Shown: positions 1-8,166 of the stretch, one piece after another
How the letters are laid out: every line of letters begins with the position of its first letter
How positions within the stretch are numbered: position 1 is the first letter of the stretch
Origin: Desulfotomaculum sp.
GTDB lineage: Bacteria > Bacillota > Desulfotomaculia > Desulfotomaculales > Desulfohalotomaculaceae
Direction: 5' to 3'
Assembly: GCA_021129815.1 (NCBI GenBank)
Contig: JAJOKN010000090.1
Location: 9,040-25,438 of the forward strand
DNA length: 16,399 nt
Translations under genes and position numbers: made by a program
Notes under the pieces: model-generated
What the model was told of the DNA's origin: nothing
The model's database searches: none
Seen by the model: the letters and a program-made list of their open reading frames with translations, nothing else

Positions 1-2393
1 TTTTGTTGGTTTTTATAGGCATTCCATTTAATGTTTATGCTGAAGAAGTGACTTTGAGCGTTGTGCCGGGGATAAAAGGAGTATATAAAGAGGGAAAGCC
101 TGTTTATTTGAGCATTATTATTGAGAACAACGGCAAAGCATTTGAAGGAGAAGTTATAGTTAAAAATTTTTATAGGTGCGATGATACTGGTGTATGGATT
201 GAGATAAAAGATGATCCGCCGCTATACAAAAGGAAAATATCGGTATTAGAAAAAGGAAGCACTGATACAAGCATCATAGTTCCAGGAGAGCTTGTGTGGA
301 AATTTTCTTCTGAGTGGGGAAAGACGGTTGTTGTTTTGACAGATGAATATGGCAGGACTGTATCACAGGCTGTAGTGCAGGGGACACCTATCTATGGCGA
401 GTTTGTAGTGTGCTTTGATGAGAATTTGCTCAAGAGCGAGGTTTCTGCCTGGTTGGACAAATATGGAGAAGGGATATTTAAAGCAATAGAGCCGGCGGAT
501 ATTCCACAGGACTTAAATGCTCTTATAACGGTAGATTGCTTGATAATAAATGAAAGTTCAGCAAAAAAACTAGATGAGGCGCATTTGGAGCTTATCTATA
601 AATGGGTATCTCATGGGGGTACACTTATATTGTCGGAAGGAGCAGGTACAGCAGAGGGAGAGCGGTTTTTTGACATAACTCCTGTTGTGAGAAAGTCTTA
701 TAAAAATATCACGACAGATTTAAGTGGCTTTTTAGCAGAGAAAAGAGAGGTGGAGCTGGCAGTAGGGGATGCGGTGAGAGGCAAAATATTAGTGAGCAGC
801 GATGGCATTCCAATTATAGCAGTAAATGAAATTGGAAAAGGCTCTGTGATATACAGCGCGCTAGACATAAGTGCTGTCAAGATAGATGATAAAGTTCTAC
901 CAGTATTGATCGATATAAAAGACTTTTTTGACAGAGATGATTTGAGCCATGTTGTGATGAGTATGTTGGCAGATTACAGCAAATATCTTCCGCAGGTGGA
1001 GTTGCCTACATTTGGTTTTTTTGCAGCTGTGTGGGCAGTGTACACAGTTGGCGTTTCATTTGGATTCTATTTTATATTGAAGCGTTTTAAAAAACAAGAT
1101 TTGATGTGGGTGCTGGTGCCTGTTCTTTCAGTTGTGGCGATTTTAATCATTTACGCTTTGGCACCTTTCCATCAATTTAAAGGCAATTTCAACAACACGC
1201 TTGCTTTGATAGAGATCTTAAATAGAGATACAGCTCAAATAGCAGCTGCTAGCACATGCGTAGCTGTGCGCGGTGGCGACGTTATTCTAGAAGATAAAGG
1301 GATGGGGATGTTTCGTTATTATAGCGGTAGGCATAGCAGAAAAAGCTTAAGTGAAGTAGAACAGAGAGAAAACAGCACTGTGTTTTTGATTAAAGACATT
1401 CCCTTTTGGTCGGCGCGTTCAGTGGGAGGTTTAAACATAACGAGAAATTTTGGAGATATAGAAAGCGCGCTTTTCATAGATGGCAAGCACATAAGAGGGC
1501 GAATTTACAACAACACGCAATTTGATCTTACGAACTGCATGTTAGTGATAAACGGCTATAGCATAGTAGAGATAGGCGATTTAGCTAAGGGAGAGTTTAA
1601 AGATGTGAAATATAAGCTTTTGGATATAACAAGAGCTTATGAAGAAATAAAAAAGTTCTATAGCTCTTTGTATTTTAAAGATGAAGCTCTAAAACCTAGT
1701 GATATGAAAGCTATCAAGCAAGAGTTGGAGAGAATGGCAAAAGGCGCAATAATAATAAGAAAAATAGCAGAAAGTTCAGATGCGATAAGTGTTAATTTTA
1801 TAGGATTTGCTAAAGATGTGCCGGGGCTTTTGGAAATTGAAGGAGACATAGAGAACAGCAAACAAAGTGTTGTTGTGCTCCAAAGCATAAATATTGCTTG
1901 GGGCACAGATGCTTTTGAACTTCCAACAGGTTTTGTGTTGAGAGAAGGAACTATGGAAATTATTATATCGGAAGAAATGGTGAAATCAGAACCAGATTTT
2001 CGAGCAATGGTAGAAGTAGAAGAAATGTTTGGGGATATATTTCTATTTGAAGAGATGCTCAGGGAAGAGGGAATGCGTGATGGAGATATAATATGTTCTT
2101 TTGTTCTCAACTTTCCAGAACAGTACAGGGTTGATATAAATTCAGTGGAGCTTGTGGATGTAAGGGGCAGACCAGTATGTGCCAAGACAAATAAAATAGA
2201 GATTTACAATCGCTTAACGGGTGAATGGGAGACTTTGAGTTCGAGCTATGTGGACTTAACAGCTGAAGATGCAAAGAGAAAGTATTTGTCGCAAGGTATA
2301 ACGCCTAACTTGATTAAATTTAAAATAAGCGAACAACAGAATATAGACAGCATGATATATGGTCTCACTGTGAAAGGGGTTGTTAAAAAGTGA
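1..2393 (+). CDS. Exported membrane protein of an ABC-2 exporter operon (5' partial)
   Basis: The reading frame is open from the left edge and ends at TGA 2391-2393. The first residues visible (LLVFIGIPFNVYA, then EE) look like the end of a signal peptide with its cleavage site, so the true start lies upstream of the window. Counting from base 3, residues about 15-130 look like an Ig-like beta domain. Residues about 130-300 resemble a class I glutamine amidotransferase-like fold (core strand near HGGTLILSEGAG), with no obvious catalytic Cys-His pair. Two membrane helices lie at about 336-360 and 366-389, joined by a short basic loop (KRFKKQD). About 400 hydrophilic residues follow, predicted to lie outside the cell. 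Its stop overlaps the next gene's GTG by 4 bases, so it is probably the partner of the ATPase and permease. I do not recognise a named family, and the substrate is unknown. Confidence 0.75.
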   Translation, partial: LLVFIGIPFNVYAEEVTLSVVPGIKGVYKEGKPVYLSIIIENNGKAFEGEVIVKNFYRCDDTGVWIEIKDDPPLYKRKISVLEKGSTDTSIIVPGELVWKFSSEWGKTVVVLTDEYGRTVSQAVVQGTPIYGEFVVCFDENLLKSEVSAWLDKYGEGIFKAIEPADIPQDLNALITVDCLIINESSAKKLDEAHLELIYKWVSHGGTLILSEGAGTAEGERFFDITPVVRKSYKNITTDLSGFLAEKREVELAVGDAVRGKILVSSDGIPIIAVNEIGKGSVIYSALDISAVKIDDKVLPVLIDIKDFFDRDDLSHVVMSMLADYSKYLPQVELPTFGFFAAVWAVYTVGVSFGFYFILKRFKKQDLMWVLVPVLSVVAILIIYALAPFHQFKGNFNNTLALIEILNRDTAQIAAASTCVAVRGGDVILEDKGMGMFRYYSGRHSRKSLSEVEQRENSTVFLIKDIPFWSARSVGGLNITRNFGDIESALFIDGKHIRGRIYNNTQFDLTNCMLVINGYSIVEIGDLAKGEFKDVKYKLLDITRAYEEIKKFYSSLYFKDEALKPSDMKAIKQELERMAKGAIIIRKIAESSDAISVNFIGFAKDVPGLLEIEGDIENSKQSVVVLQSINIAWGTDAFELPTGFVLREGTMEIIISEEMVKSEPDFRAMVEVEEMFGDIFLFEEMLREEGMRDGDIICSFVLNFPEQYRVDINSVELVDVRGRPVCAKTNKIEIYNRLTGEWETLSSSYVDLTAEDAKRKYLSQGITPNLIKFKISEQQNIDSMIYGLTVKGVVKK

Positions 2394-3322
2394 TAGAAGT
2401 TAAGAATGTGAGCAAGCGGTTTGGGAGGCTAAAAGCGCTTGATGATTTATCTTTCACAGTGGAAAGAGGACAGGTATATGGACTGATAGGTCCAAACGGC
2501 GCAGGCAAGACTACAGTGATGCGCATTTTGGTGACGCTTTTGCGCGCGGACAGCGGCAGCGCATTTATAGATGGCATAGATGTTATGAAGAATCCAAGAG
2601 AAGTTAGAGGCATTGTGGGCTATATGCCGGACTTTTTTGGGGTGTATCATTCGCTCACTGCTAGGGAGTACTTACAATTTTTTGCTGATGCTTATTGCAT
2701 TCCTAGAGCAAAGCAGCAGGTAATAATCGATGAACTGTTCGAGCTGGTTAATTTAGAAGACAAAGCTGATTCGTATGTTGACAATCTATCCAGAGGTATG
2801 AAACAGCGGTTAGCGCTTGCGCGGTGCTTGATACATGAGCCTAAAGTGCTGGTATTGGACGAACCTGCGTCAGGGCTTGATCCGCGTGCTAGAGTTGAGT
2901 TAAAAGAGATCATATCGAAGTTGAAACAGCTTGGCAAGACTGTGCTGATAAGCTCTCACATATTGCCGGAGCTTTCTGAGATGTGCGATGCAGTTGGTGT
3001 TATGGAAAAGGGCAAAATGATAGCAAGCGGCAGCATAGAGGAGATATGTTCAAGAGTATTCAGTAAGGTTATAAAAATAAAAGCTCTTGACGAACACGTA
3101 GAATCTGTTGTTGAGCAATTGAAAAGTTATAAGAATGTGTCGTATGTTAAAAAGAGCAATGGGTGGATAGAATTTAACTTTTCAGGGAATAACGCAGCAC
3201 AAGCAGATTTGTTAAAGTCGCTTTCACAAAGTTATGGCATACTGCAATTTGTAGAACATATAGGCAGCTTAGAGGATATATTTATGGCAGTGACTTCTGA
3301 AGTTAAGGAGGAGAGATCATGA
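2390..3322 (+). CDS. ABC transporter ATP-binding protein, ABC-2 exporter type
   Basis: A 310-residue ATPase with all the expected motifs: Walker A GPNGAGKT (34-41), signature LSRGMKQRL (from 133), Walker B ending in D157-E158 (VLVLDEP), D-loop SGLDP and switch histidine H190 (SSHILPE). It is cytoplasmic and should power the permease encoded next. The C-terminal ~85 residues after the nucleotide-binding fold match the extra domain usual in CcmA/NatA/drug-exporter-type ATPases. The GTG start overlaps the upstream stop (GTGA), with a purine-rich AAAGGGG about 9 bases before it. The stop overlaps the permease ATG (ATGA). Both overlaps imply translational coupling and 1:1 expression. The transported substrate cannot be read from the sequence. 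Confidence 0.93.
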   Translation: MIEVKNVSKRFGRLKALDDLSFTVERGQVYGLIGPNGAGKTTVMRILVTLLRADSGSAFIDGIDVMKNPREVRGIVGYMPDFFGVYHSLTAREYLQFFADAYCIPRAKQQVIIDELFELVNLEDKADSYVDNLSRGMKQRLALARCLIHEPKVLVLDEPASGLDPRARVELKEIISKLKQLGKTVLISSHILPELSEMCDAVGVMEKGKMIASGSIEEICSRVFSKVIKIKALDEHVESVVEQLKSYKNVSYVKKSNGWIEFNFSGNNAAQADLLKSLSQSYGILQFVEHIGSLEDIFMAVTSEVKEERS

Positions 3323-4152
3323 ATCCTGTTTTGTCTAAAGAGATATACCAGCGCTTTCGTGGATATAAAGGCGTGATTATACTCTTTTTTTACTTGGCTT
3401 TTATCGGAGCATTTGCTCTTGCGAGCATTTATTTATTGTGGATAACCAACAAAAACGCATTTATTTTAGGACAGAATTTTGCAGTGTTTTCAGCACTTGC
3501 AACCTTTCAACTGATTGTGCTCTGCTTTGTGATTCCAGCTCTCACTTCAGGTGCTATAACAGGAGAGAAGGAACGAAAGACGCTCGATGTGCTGCTTGTA
3601 ACTAAGCTGCATGAGTTTCACATAATATTTGGCAAAATGCTATCATCGCTGGCTTTTGTCATATTGCTCTTGATAGCTACACTGCCGTTGTATGGGCTGG
3701 TTTTGATCTTAGGCGGTATTGATCCGATGCAGATCTTAGCGCTGTTTGGGTTTTATTTCATCACTTCTATTTTGTTTGCAACAATAGGCATGGCTTGCTC
3801 TGTTTCTATAAATCGCACAGGTATGAGCACGGTGTGTGCGTATATACTCACAGCATTTATATCTTTGGGCACACTTGCGTTAGCGTTTTTTATTTATGCT
3901 GTAGCAGGTATAGCAATGAAGGTAGAAGCTGATAAAATTTATACTTACAAGGGAATTGTATCTCACTTATTGGCAATAAATCCCATTGCAGTTTTGACAG
4001 CTATTTTAAAAGGAGAGTATGAGGATATCCTTGTATTGCAGTATGAGGGTATCCTTGTATTGCCTTATTGGGTGATTTATACTTTGTTTTGCATTGTTTT
4101 AAGCGTCCTATTATTGTGCTACAGCGCGTGGAGAATAAATCCTCTTAAATAA
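3319..4152 (+). CDS. ABC-2 type transporter permease
   Basis: A 277-residue hydrophobic protein with about six membrane helices; the first is at residues 18-42, preceded by a short cytoplasmic N-terminus. The segment around residue 75 (SGAITGEKERKTLDVLL) is the conserved cytoplasmic loop of ABC-2 permeases that couples to the ATPase. The ATG start has AAGGAGG 8 bases upstream and overlaps the ATPase stop by 4 bases. Near the C-terminus, in the loop before the last helix, an in-frame 24-bp tandem duplication (4018-4065) repeats an eight-residue unit (YEDILVLQ then YEGILVLP). The role as exporter membrane subunit is firm at family level; the substrate is unknown. Confidence 0.88.
   Translation: MNPVLSKEIYQRFRGYKGVIILFFYLAFIGAFALASIYLLWITNKNAFILGQNFAVFSALATFQLIVLCFVIPALTSGAITGEKERKTLDVLLVTKLHEFHIIFGKMLSSLAFVILLLIATLPLYGLVLILGGIDPMQILALFGFYFITSILFATIGMACSVSINRTGMSTVCAYILTAFISLGTLALAFFIYAVAGIAMKVEADKIYTYKGIVSHLLAINPIAVLTAILKGEYEDILVLQYEGILVLPYWVIYTLFCIVLSVLLLCYSAWRINPLK
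4018..4065 (+). repeat. In-frame 24-bp tandem duplication in the permease gene
   Basis: Two adjacent 24-base copies (4018-4041 and 4042-4065) are identical at 21 of 24 positions. They encode YEDILVLQ and YEGILVLP. The reading frame is preserved. Confidence 0.9.
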
Positions 4153-4264
4153 GTTTTTTATGAGATGTTTAGAATGGATGCAGGAAAATTAAGAAGATGT
4201 ATAGAACTAAAAAATGTAGAACTAATATAAAAATATAACGAACAATAAAAAGAGGCATTGTATA

Positions 4265-5041
4265 ATGGTTAAAACAAAAAAGTCTAAAAAGACTAAAAAG
4301 CATAAGAAAAAGCTTAAAGCAGAAGAACAATTCATTGATGATCAGAGTTCAAGCCAAAAAGAATGGACATTGGACGAATTTCAAGTTGAAGCGATAGAAG
4401 CTGTGCTGAATGGTGAAAACGTATTAGTGGCAGCGCCTACAGGGACAGGTAAAACTTTAATTGCAGAGAAGTTAGCAGAAAAAGCGCTTAAAGAATCTAA
4501 AGAAATAATATATACGTCACCGTTAAAAGCTCTTTCCAATCAGAAGTTTAATGATTTTAAAAAGCTCTTTGGCGAGCACAATGTGGGTTTGGTTACCGGT
4601 GATATTACTATAAATGGAAATGCTCCGCTTACCGTTATGACAACTGAGATTTTTAGAAATAAATGTTTTGAAGAACCGGAAAAGTTAAAGGATGTTGTGT
4701 ATGTAGTTTTTGATGAAATTCATTATCTAGACGATTTACATCGAGGTACTGCATGGGAAGAAGCAATTTTGTTTGCACCGCTGCATATTAAAATACTTGG
4801 TTTATCTGCTACTGTTCCAAACATAGATGAAATAGCGAGTTGGATTTCAGAAGTGAGAAAATCCAACGTCAAGGTAGTTGTGGAAAAAAAACGTGCGGTA
4901 CCGCTTATTATAAACTGGATTTCACCTGAGAATAAACTGCTCAGCAAATCACAGGCTAAGCGAAAAATTAAAAAACTCATAAAAGCCAAAAGAGAAAAAG
5001 CAAGGTTTTATAAGTATGGAAACAATGAATATGCTTATTGA
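4265..5041 (+). CDS. Ski2-like DExH helicase, N-terminal half (RecA1 domain)
   Basis: This 258-residue reading frame carries the first RecA domain of a superfamily 2 helicase of the bacterial Ski2/Mtr4-like type. A very lysine-rich tail (residues 3-18) comes first, then a Q-motif-like LDEFQ (36-40). Motif I is APTGTGKT (57-64), motif Ia is TSPLKALSNQKF, motif II is DEIH (150-153) and motif III is SAT (181-183). It ends at TGA 5039-5041, shortly after the strand that normally leads into the second RecA domain, so on its own it lacks motifs IV-VI and should not unwind nucleic acid. The remainder is encoded in the same frame from about 5048 or 5096 onward. A weak AGAGG lies about 10 bases before the ATG. 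It could be a subunit of a genuinely two-piece helicase, a pseudogene half, or the result of a base error. Confidence 0.8.
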   Translation: MVKTKKSKKTKKHKKKLKAEEQFIDDQSSSQKEWTLDEFQVEAIEAVLNGENVLVAAPTGTGKTLIAEKLAEKALKESKEIIYTSPLKALSNQKFNDFKKLFGEHNVGLVTGDITINGNAPLTVMTTEIFRNKCFEEPEKLKDVVYVVFDEIHYLDDLHRGTAWEEAILFAPLHIKILGLSATVPNIDEIASWISEVRKSNVKVVVEKKRAVPLIINWISPENKLLSKSQAKRKIKKLIKAKREKARFYKYGNNEYAY

Positions 5042-5087
5042 AAGTAATTTTGGCTGCACGGCTTTTTTAAATTTTCAAGGAGTTTAT

Positions 5088-5099
5088 ATGGGAAAATGA
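5088..5099 (+). promoter_or_regulatory. RBS plus three-codon mini-ORF overlapping the helicase second-half start
   Basis: An AAGGAG (5077-5082) sits 5 bases before ATG 5088, which reads M-G-K-stop. The mini-ORF stop TGA (5097-5099) overlaps ATG 5096 of the downstream half as ATGA. The ribosome binding site is better spaced for the mini-ORF than for ATG 5096 (13 bases). This could allow termination-reinitiation, or it could be chance in a decayed junction. Confidence 0.35.
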
Positions 5100-6664
5100 T
5101 AAAGAAAAAGTCTTCTGCTTCGCAAGTGAAAAATCCATCTGAAGTGATTGAATTGATACAGGATAAGCTGCCTGCGCTTTACTTTGTATTTGGAAGAGCA
5201 AAAGCTGAAGCTATGGCGGTTGAACTGGGCAAAGAATGGGATTTTCTGTATTCAAGCGAAAAAAAACGTGTGAGGCAATTGATTGCTGAAATGGAAAAGG
5301 ACTTTCCTGATATGTTTATGCATCGTGACCGCGCAGCATTGAAAAAACTGATGATGCAGGGCATAGGCTATCATCATGCAGGTCTTTCAATGCCGCTAAA
5401 ACGTGTAGTAGAGCAGCTGTATGAGGAGAGATTGATATGGGTGCTGTTCTGTACAGAAACATTTGCAGCAGGGGTGAATTTTCCTGCTGCCAGCGCAGTG
5501 CTTGAATCCTGTAGGAAGTGGGATGGCAAGGAATTCAGAAAGCTTCTCAATAGAGAATTTTTCCAGATGGCAGGTCGTGCTGGACGCAGGGGCTTCGATG
5601 TATATGGAAATGTTTTTATACAAATAGATAAAGATTATCCTGAAGACGTAGGTTTTTTCAATGAATCGCAAGTTGAAATGGTCCAAGGAAGACTTGTGAT
5701 TTCACCTAATACTGTATTGAATTTGCTCATGTGGAAGTCTGACGAGGAAATAGATTATTTTTTGAGAAATAATTTTTCAGCTTTTCAGAAGCGATTGCAG
5801 CTCAAAGAATGTGAAAAACACATAGAATCTATTGAAAAGTTTATTAAAGAAAAAGGCGATGCTTTTTGTGATAAAAGGTTTAGCAATTGCTGTCCGCTAT
5901 CTATTAGAAAACTAAAGCAAGAGCTAAAAAGCCTTAAAAATAAAAAGCATATAAATCCTAATATAAAAATGCGCATAGCTGAAATTAAAAGCATTTTAAA
6001 ACGAATAAACAAGAACAAGTGCGATTTAGATGAGTGCAGACAGTTGGAGATGAGCTTAAAGCAGATGAGAAAAAACCTTAAGATGCTTTATCGCACTAAG
6101 GAAGAGCTTAAATGTCAAGCTGAGCAGTACATTGTGGAATTTAACCGCATGAGGGAATTGCTGGAAAGGCTTGGATATATAAAAGGGCGTGAATTTTTAC
6201 CAAGGGGTAAATTCGCGCTCAACGTACATGTTCAAGAAATATTTGTAACTGAGCTGGTTTTTTCAGGCGTGGTAGAAGAGTGGCCAATTGATATTGTTGC
6301 AGGAATTCTTGCTGGGGTTGAGTACATACCAGGCAGGAGAGAATATGTAAAGGATGCTCCTTATAATGTTGACTTTATATTTGACTTACGTGAAAATCTT
6401 ATAGATCTAGGAGTGCCAGAAGAACAGGTTATATGGTCTAATGTTCCTGGTTATATCGCTTATGCATGGTACAATGGGTGTGATTTTGCACATCTGTTGG
6501 AAAGCAGCAACTTGCAGGAAGGTGACTTGATTTCTATAATAAGGCGTGAAATTGATTTGTTGAGACAGATAGAAAAATCCGCAGGTGATAATCTTACTCT
6601 GGTTAAAAGAGTAAGGGAGATAAGGCGGAGGCTGGATAGAGATCAAATGAGGGTGTTGCTGTGA
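5096..6664 (+). CDS. Ski2-like DExH helicase, C-terminal half (RecA2, coiled coil, C-terminal domain)
   Basis: These 522 residues continue the helicase from the preceding reading frame. Motif IV lies in YFVFGR near residue 26-31, motif V is ETFAAGVNFPA, and motif VI is QMAGRAGRRG (157-166). A long lysine/glutamate-rich stretch predicted to be helical or coiled-coil (about 235-360) contains a cysteine set (C-x7-CC and KCDLDEC) that might bind metal. The last ~150 residues (near FVTELVFSGVVEEWPIDIVAGILAG) resemble the DSHCT-type domain of Ski2/Mtr4 relatives. Together the two halves give about the 700-850 residues expected of an intact protein. The family acts on structured RNA. The frame is the same as the first half; only TGA 5039 and TAA 5045 separate them. 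The ATG at 5096 is the first methionine after the stops, but translation could also enter by readthrough. Confidence 0.82.
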   Translation: MIKKKSSASQVKNPSEVIELIQDKLPALYFVFGRAKAEAMAVELGKEWDFLYSSEKKRVRQLIAEMEKDFPDMFMHRDRAALKKLMMQGIGYHHAGLSMPLKRVVEQLYEERLIWVLFCTETFAAGVNFPAASAVLESCRKWDGKEFRKLLNREFFQMAGRAGRRGFDVYGNVFIQIDKDYPEDVGFFNESQVEMVQGRLVISPNTVLNLLMWKSDEEIDYFLRNNFSAFQKRLQLKECEKHIESIEKFIKEKGDAFCDKRFSNCCPLSIRKLKQELKSLKNKKHINPNIKMRIAEIKSILKRINKNKCDLDECRQLEMSLKQMRKNLKMLYRTKEELKCQAEQYIVEFNRMRELLERLGYIKGREFLPRGKFALNVHVQEIFVTELVFSGVVEEWPIDIVAGILAGVEYIPGRREYVKDAPYNVDFIFDLRENLIDLGVPEEQVIWSNVPGYIAYAWYNGCDFAHLLESSNLQEGDLISIIRREIDLLRQIEKSAGDNLTLVKRVREIRRRLDRDQMRVLL

Positions 6665-6726
6665 GGTTATGGTTATCAGAAATTGGAGTCAAGGAAAAAG
6701 TTAACGCTGTTTTTGGGAGGGTTTTT

Positions 6727-7290
6727 ATGTATTTTCAGAGAGAAGGAGAACAAAACACTGACATTACTTTAAAAAAAGCATTTGAGTACGTTGAAAATCA
6801 CAATATAAAGCATATAGTGATAGCATCAAAGACGGGACACACTGCTTTAAAGTTAGCAGATATTGTAGGAAACAGTTGCAATGTGGTGTGTGTAGCATAT
6901 CATGTGGGATTTTACGAACCGGGAAAAGGGTCAATATCATCTGATAAGCGCGCGATGCTGGAAAAACGAGGTATACCTGTGCTCATCACCACGCATCTTA
7001 TGGCAGGGCTTGACAGAGCATGTCGTATAAAATTTGGTGGCGTTTATCCTGCTGAGATAATAGCTTCAGCGCTTAGGATATTCGGTCAGGGAGTTAAGGT
7101 GTGTGTTGAGGTTGCTGGTATGGCTTTGGATGCAGGGTTGATTCCTTATGGTGAGGAAGTAGTTGCTATTGCTGGAAGCGGTACAGGAGCGGATACTGCT
7201 ATATTGATCCTTCCTGCTCATTCGAATAACTTTTTTGATACTAAAGTAAAGGAAATAATCTGTAAGCCTAGAGATTTTGAGCATCATTGA
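6727..7290 (+). CDS. Stand-alone pyruvate kinase C-terminal (alpha/beta) domain protein
   Basis: A 187-residue protein matching the C-terminal alpha/beta domain of pyruvate kinase without the catalytic barrel. Typical features are the N-terminal YFQREGEQNTDITLKKAF helix, IVIASKTGHTALKLAD, a central VAYHVGFYEPGKG and a C-terminal VAIAGSGTGADTAIL. In full-length pyruvate kinase this domain is regulatory or structural; in the stand-alone family the function is not established. I chose ATG 6727 because GGGAGG lies 6 bases upstream and the family begins here. The frame is also open from GTG 6661, which overlaps the helicase stop (GTGA), giving a 209-residue alternative with 22 uncharacteristic residues. 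It probably shares the helicase transcript. Confidence 0.75.
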   Translation: MYFQREGEQNTDITLKKAFEYVENHNIKHIVIASKTGHTALKLADIVGNSCNVVCVAYHVGFYEPGKGSISSDKRAMLEKRGIPVLITTHLMAGLDRACRIKFGGVYPAEIIASALRIFGQGVKVCVEVAGMALDAGLIPYGEEVVAIAGSGTGADTAILILPAHSNNFFDTKVKEIICKPRDFEHH

Positions 7291-7317
7291 TAACAAAAGG
7301 ATTTAATAGTAGCCGAG

Positions 7318-7346
7318 TTGACATTTTAGCATTTCAAATATATAAT
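7318..7346 (+). promoter_or_regulatory. Perfect sigma-A promoter for tRNA-Pro / sepF
   Basis: TTGACA (7318-7323), a 17-bp spacer, and TATAAT (7341-7346) match the housekeeping promoter consensus at every position. Transcription should start near 7352-7354, leaving an AT-rich 5' leader of about 110 bases before the tRNA. No terminator is evident before the tRNA or before the sepF-like gene. Confidence 0.85.
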
Positions 7347-7465
7347 TCATGCTAGTATAGTGTGATTGTTAAGTAAGTTTTTTGAATTTTTTTAATAAAA
7401 ATTGTCAGGTATTAATTAGTTTCACCTAAAGTTATTTGTAAGTGAATACAGACCTTAAAGATTTA

Positions 7466-7542
7466 CGGGACGTGGCGCAGCTTGGTAGCGCGCTACCTTG
7501 GGGTGGTAGAGGTCGCGGGTTCAAATCCCGCCGTTCCGACCA
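7466..7542 (+). tRNA. tRNA-Pro (anticodon GGG)
   Basis: A 77-base cloverleaf with encoded CCA. The acceptor arms (7466-7472 and 7532-7538) pair with one G-U. The D arm contains AGCTTGGTA, the anticodon stem is CTACC/GGTAG, and the T arm is GCGGG-TTCAAAT-CCCGC. The seven-base loop (7498-7504) is TTGGGGT, placing anticodon GGG at 7500-7502 with G37, as expected for proline tRNA reading CCC and CCU. The discriminator base is A7539. Confidence 0.95.
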
Positions 7543-7606
7543 TTTGCAATTACAGTATTCACATTGAAGAATTGAACTTAAGCTAAAAAAGGTGGGGGAT
7601 GGGGGT

Positions 7607-8140
7607 GTGCAATTGGAAAGGGATTTTCAAAAAAAGAAGGCACTTGATAGGTTTTTGGAATTTTTAGGATTTGAAATTATAGAAGAAGAGGCTGAACAGC
7701 GTGAACCAGTGATTGTTTTAGATGGAAAAAGCTACAAGCATAATGTATGTTTTTTTGATAAAAAACTAAAGTCAAAGAATTTAGAACCAGGCCATGACAA
7801 AATGGCTGTTATTAACAAGAAAATTGAAGTGTGTGATACTAAAGTTTTTAATTGCAAGCTTTCATCATTTGAAGATGTTCGCAAAGTTGCTGATTATCTA
7901 AAAGATAATAACTCAGTGGTTGTTAATTTAAACGATTTAGATATTGAGCAAGCTGAAAGGGCTCTAAATTATTTAAGTGGTGTAATTTTTGCAATTGCTG
8001 GTAGAGGCAGTCGAGTAGGAACAGGTGTGTTTATATTTACCCCTGCAAGTGTTTTTATTGATAATACCGATAAAGACAGCGAAATAACAGGTACAAAAAT
8101 GTTTAAAGTGAAGCTTTTTTCTAAAACAGAAAGTGCATAA
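7607..8140 (+). CDS. sepF: SepF-like cell division protein
   Basis: A 177-residue protein. Residues about 86-154 match the SepF domain (DUF552): SFEDVRKVADYL, VVVNLNDLD, then YLSGVIFAIAGRG and the closing strand VFIFTPASVFI. SepF polymerises beneath the membrane and links the FtsZ ring to it. The N-terminal region (DRFLEFLGFEIIEEE) looks like the membrane-binding amphipathic helix followed by the usual acidic linker. GTG 7607 is preferred because AAAGGTGG lies 11 bases upstream and the helix then begins near the N-terminus; GTG 7592 is a five-codon-longer alternative with a poorer site. It is not next to ftsZ-region genes here but follows tRNA-Pro under one promoter, so it may be a relocated copy or a second copy. 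Confidence 0.83.
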   Translation: MQLERDFQKKKALDRFLEFLGFEIIEEEAEQREPVIVLDGKSYKHNVCFFDKKLKSKNLEPGHDKMAVINKKIEVCDTKVFNCKLSSFEDVRKVADYLKDNNSVVVNLNDLDIEQAERALNYLSGVIFAIAGRGSRVGTGVFIFTPASVFIDNTDKDSEITGTKMFKVKLFSKTESA

Positions 8141-8166
8141 TAAATATATAATTTAAAAAGTACTGT

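Noticed and set aside
1658..2185. Long minus-strand reading frames across the plus-strand genes
   Set aside because: They are antisense shadows of clear genes, with serine/isoleucine-rich unstructured products and no recognisable motifs.
4202..4225. Direct repeat TAGAACTAA twice, 15 bp apart, before the helicase
   Set aside because: Short and AT-rich, in a 112-base gap with no clear promoter or palindrome; may be chance.
6661..6726. GTG 6661 as the start of the pyruvate-kinase-like protein
   Set aside because: The extra 22 residues do not fit the family and ATG 6727 has a strong, well-spaced GGGAGG.
7385..7403. AT-only hairpin (AATTTTT/AAAAATT) as a terminator before the tRNA
   Set aside because: No G-C pairs and no T-run after the stem; too weak, and it would cut off the tRNA from its perfect promoter.
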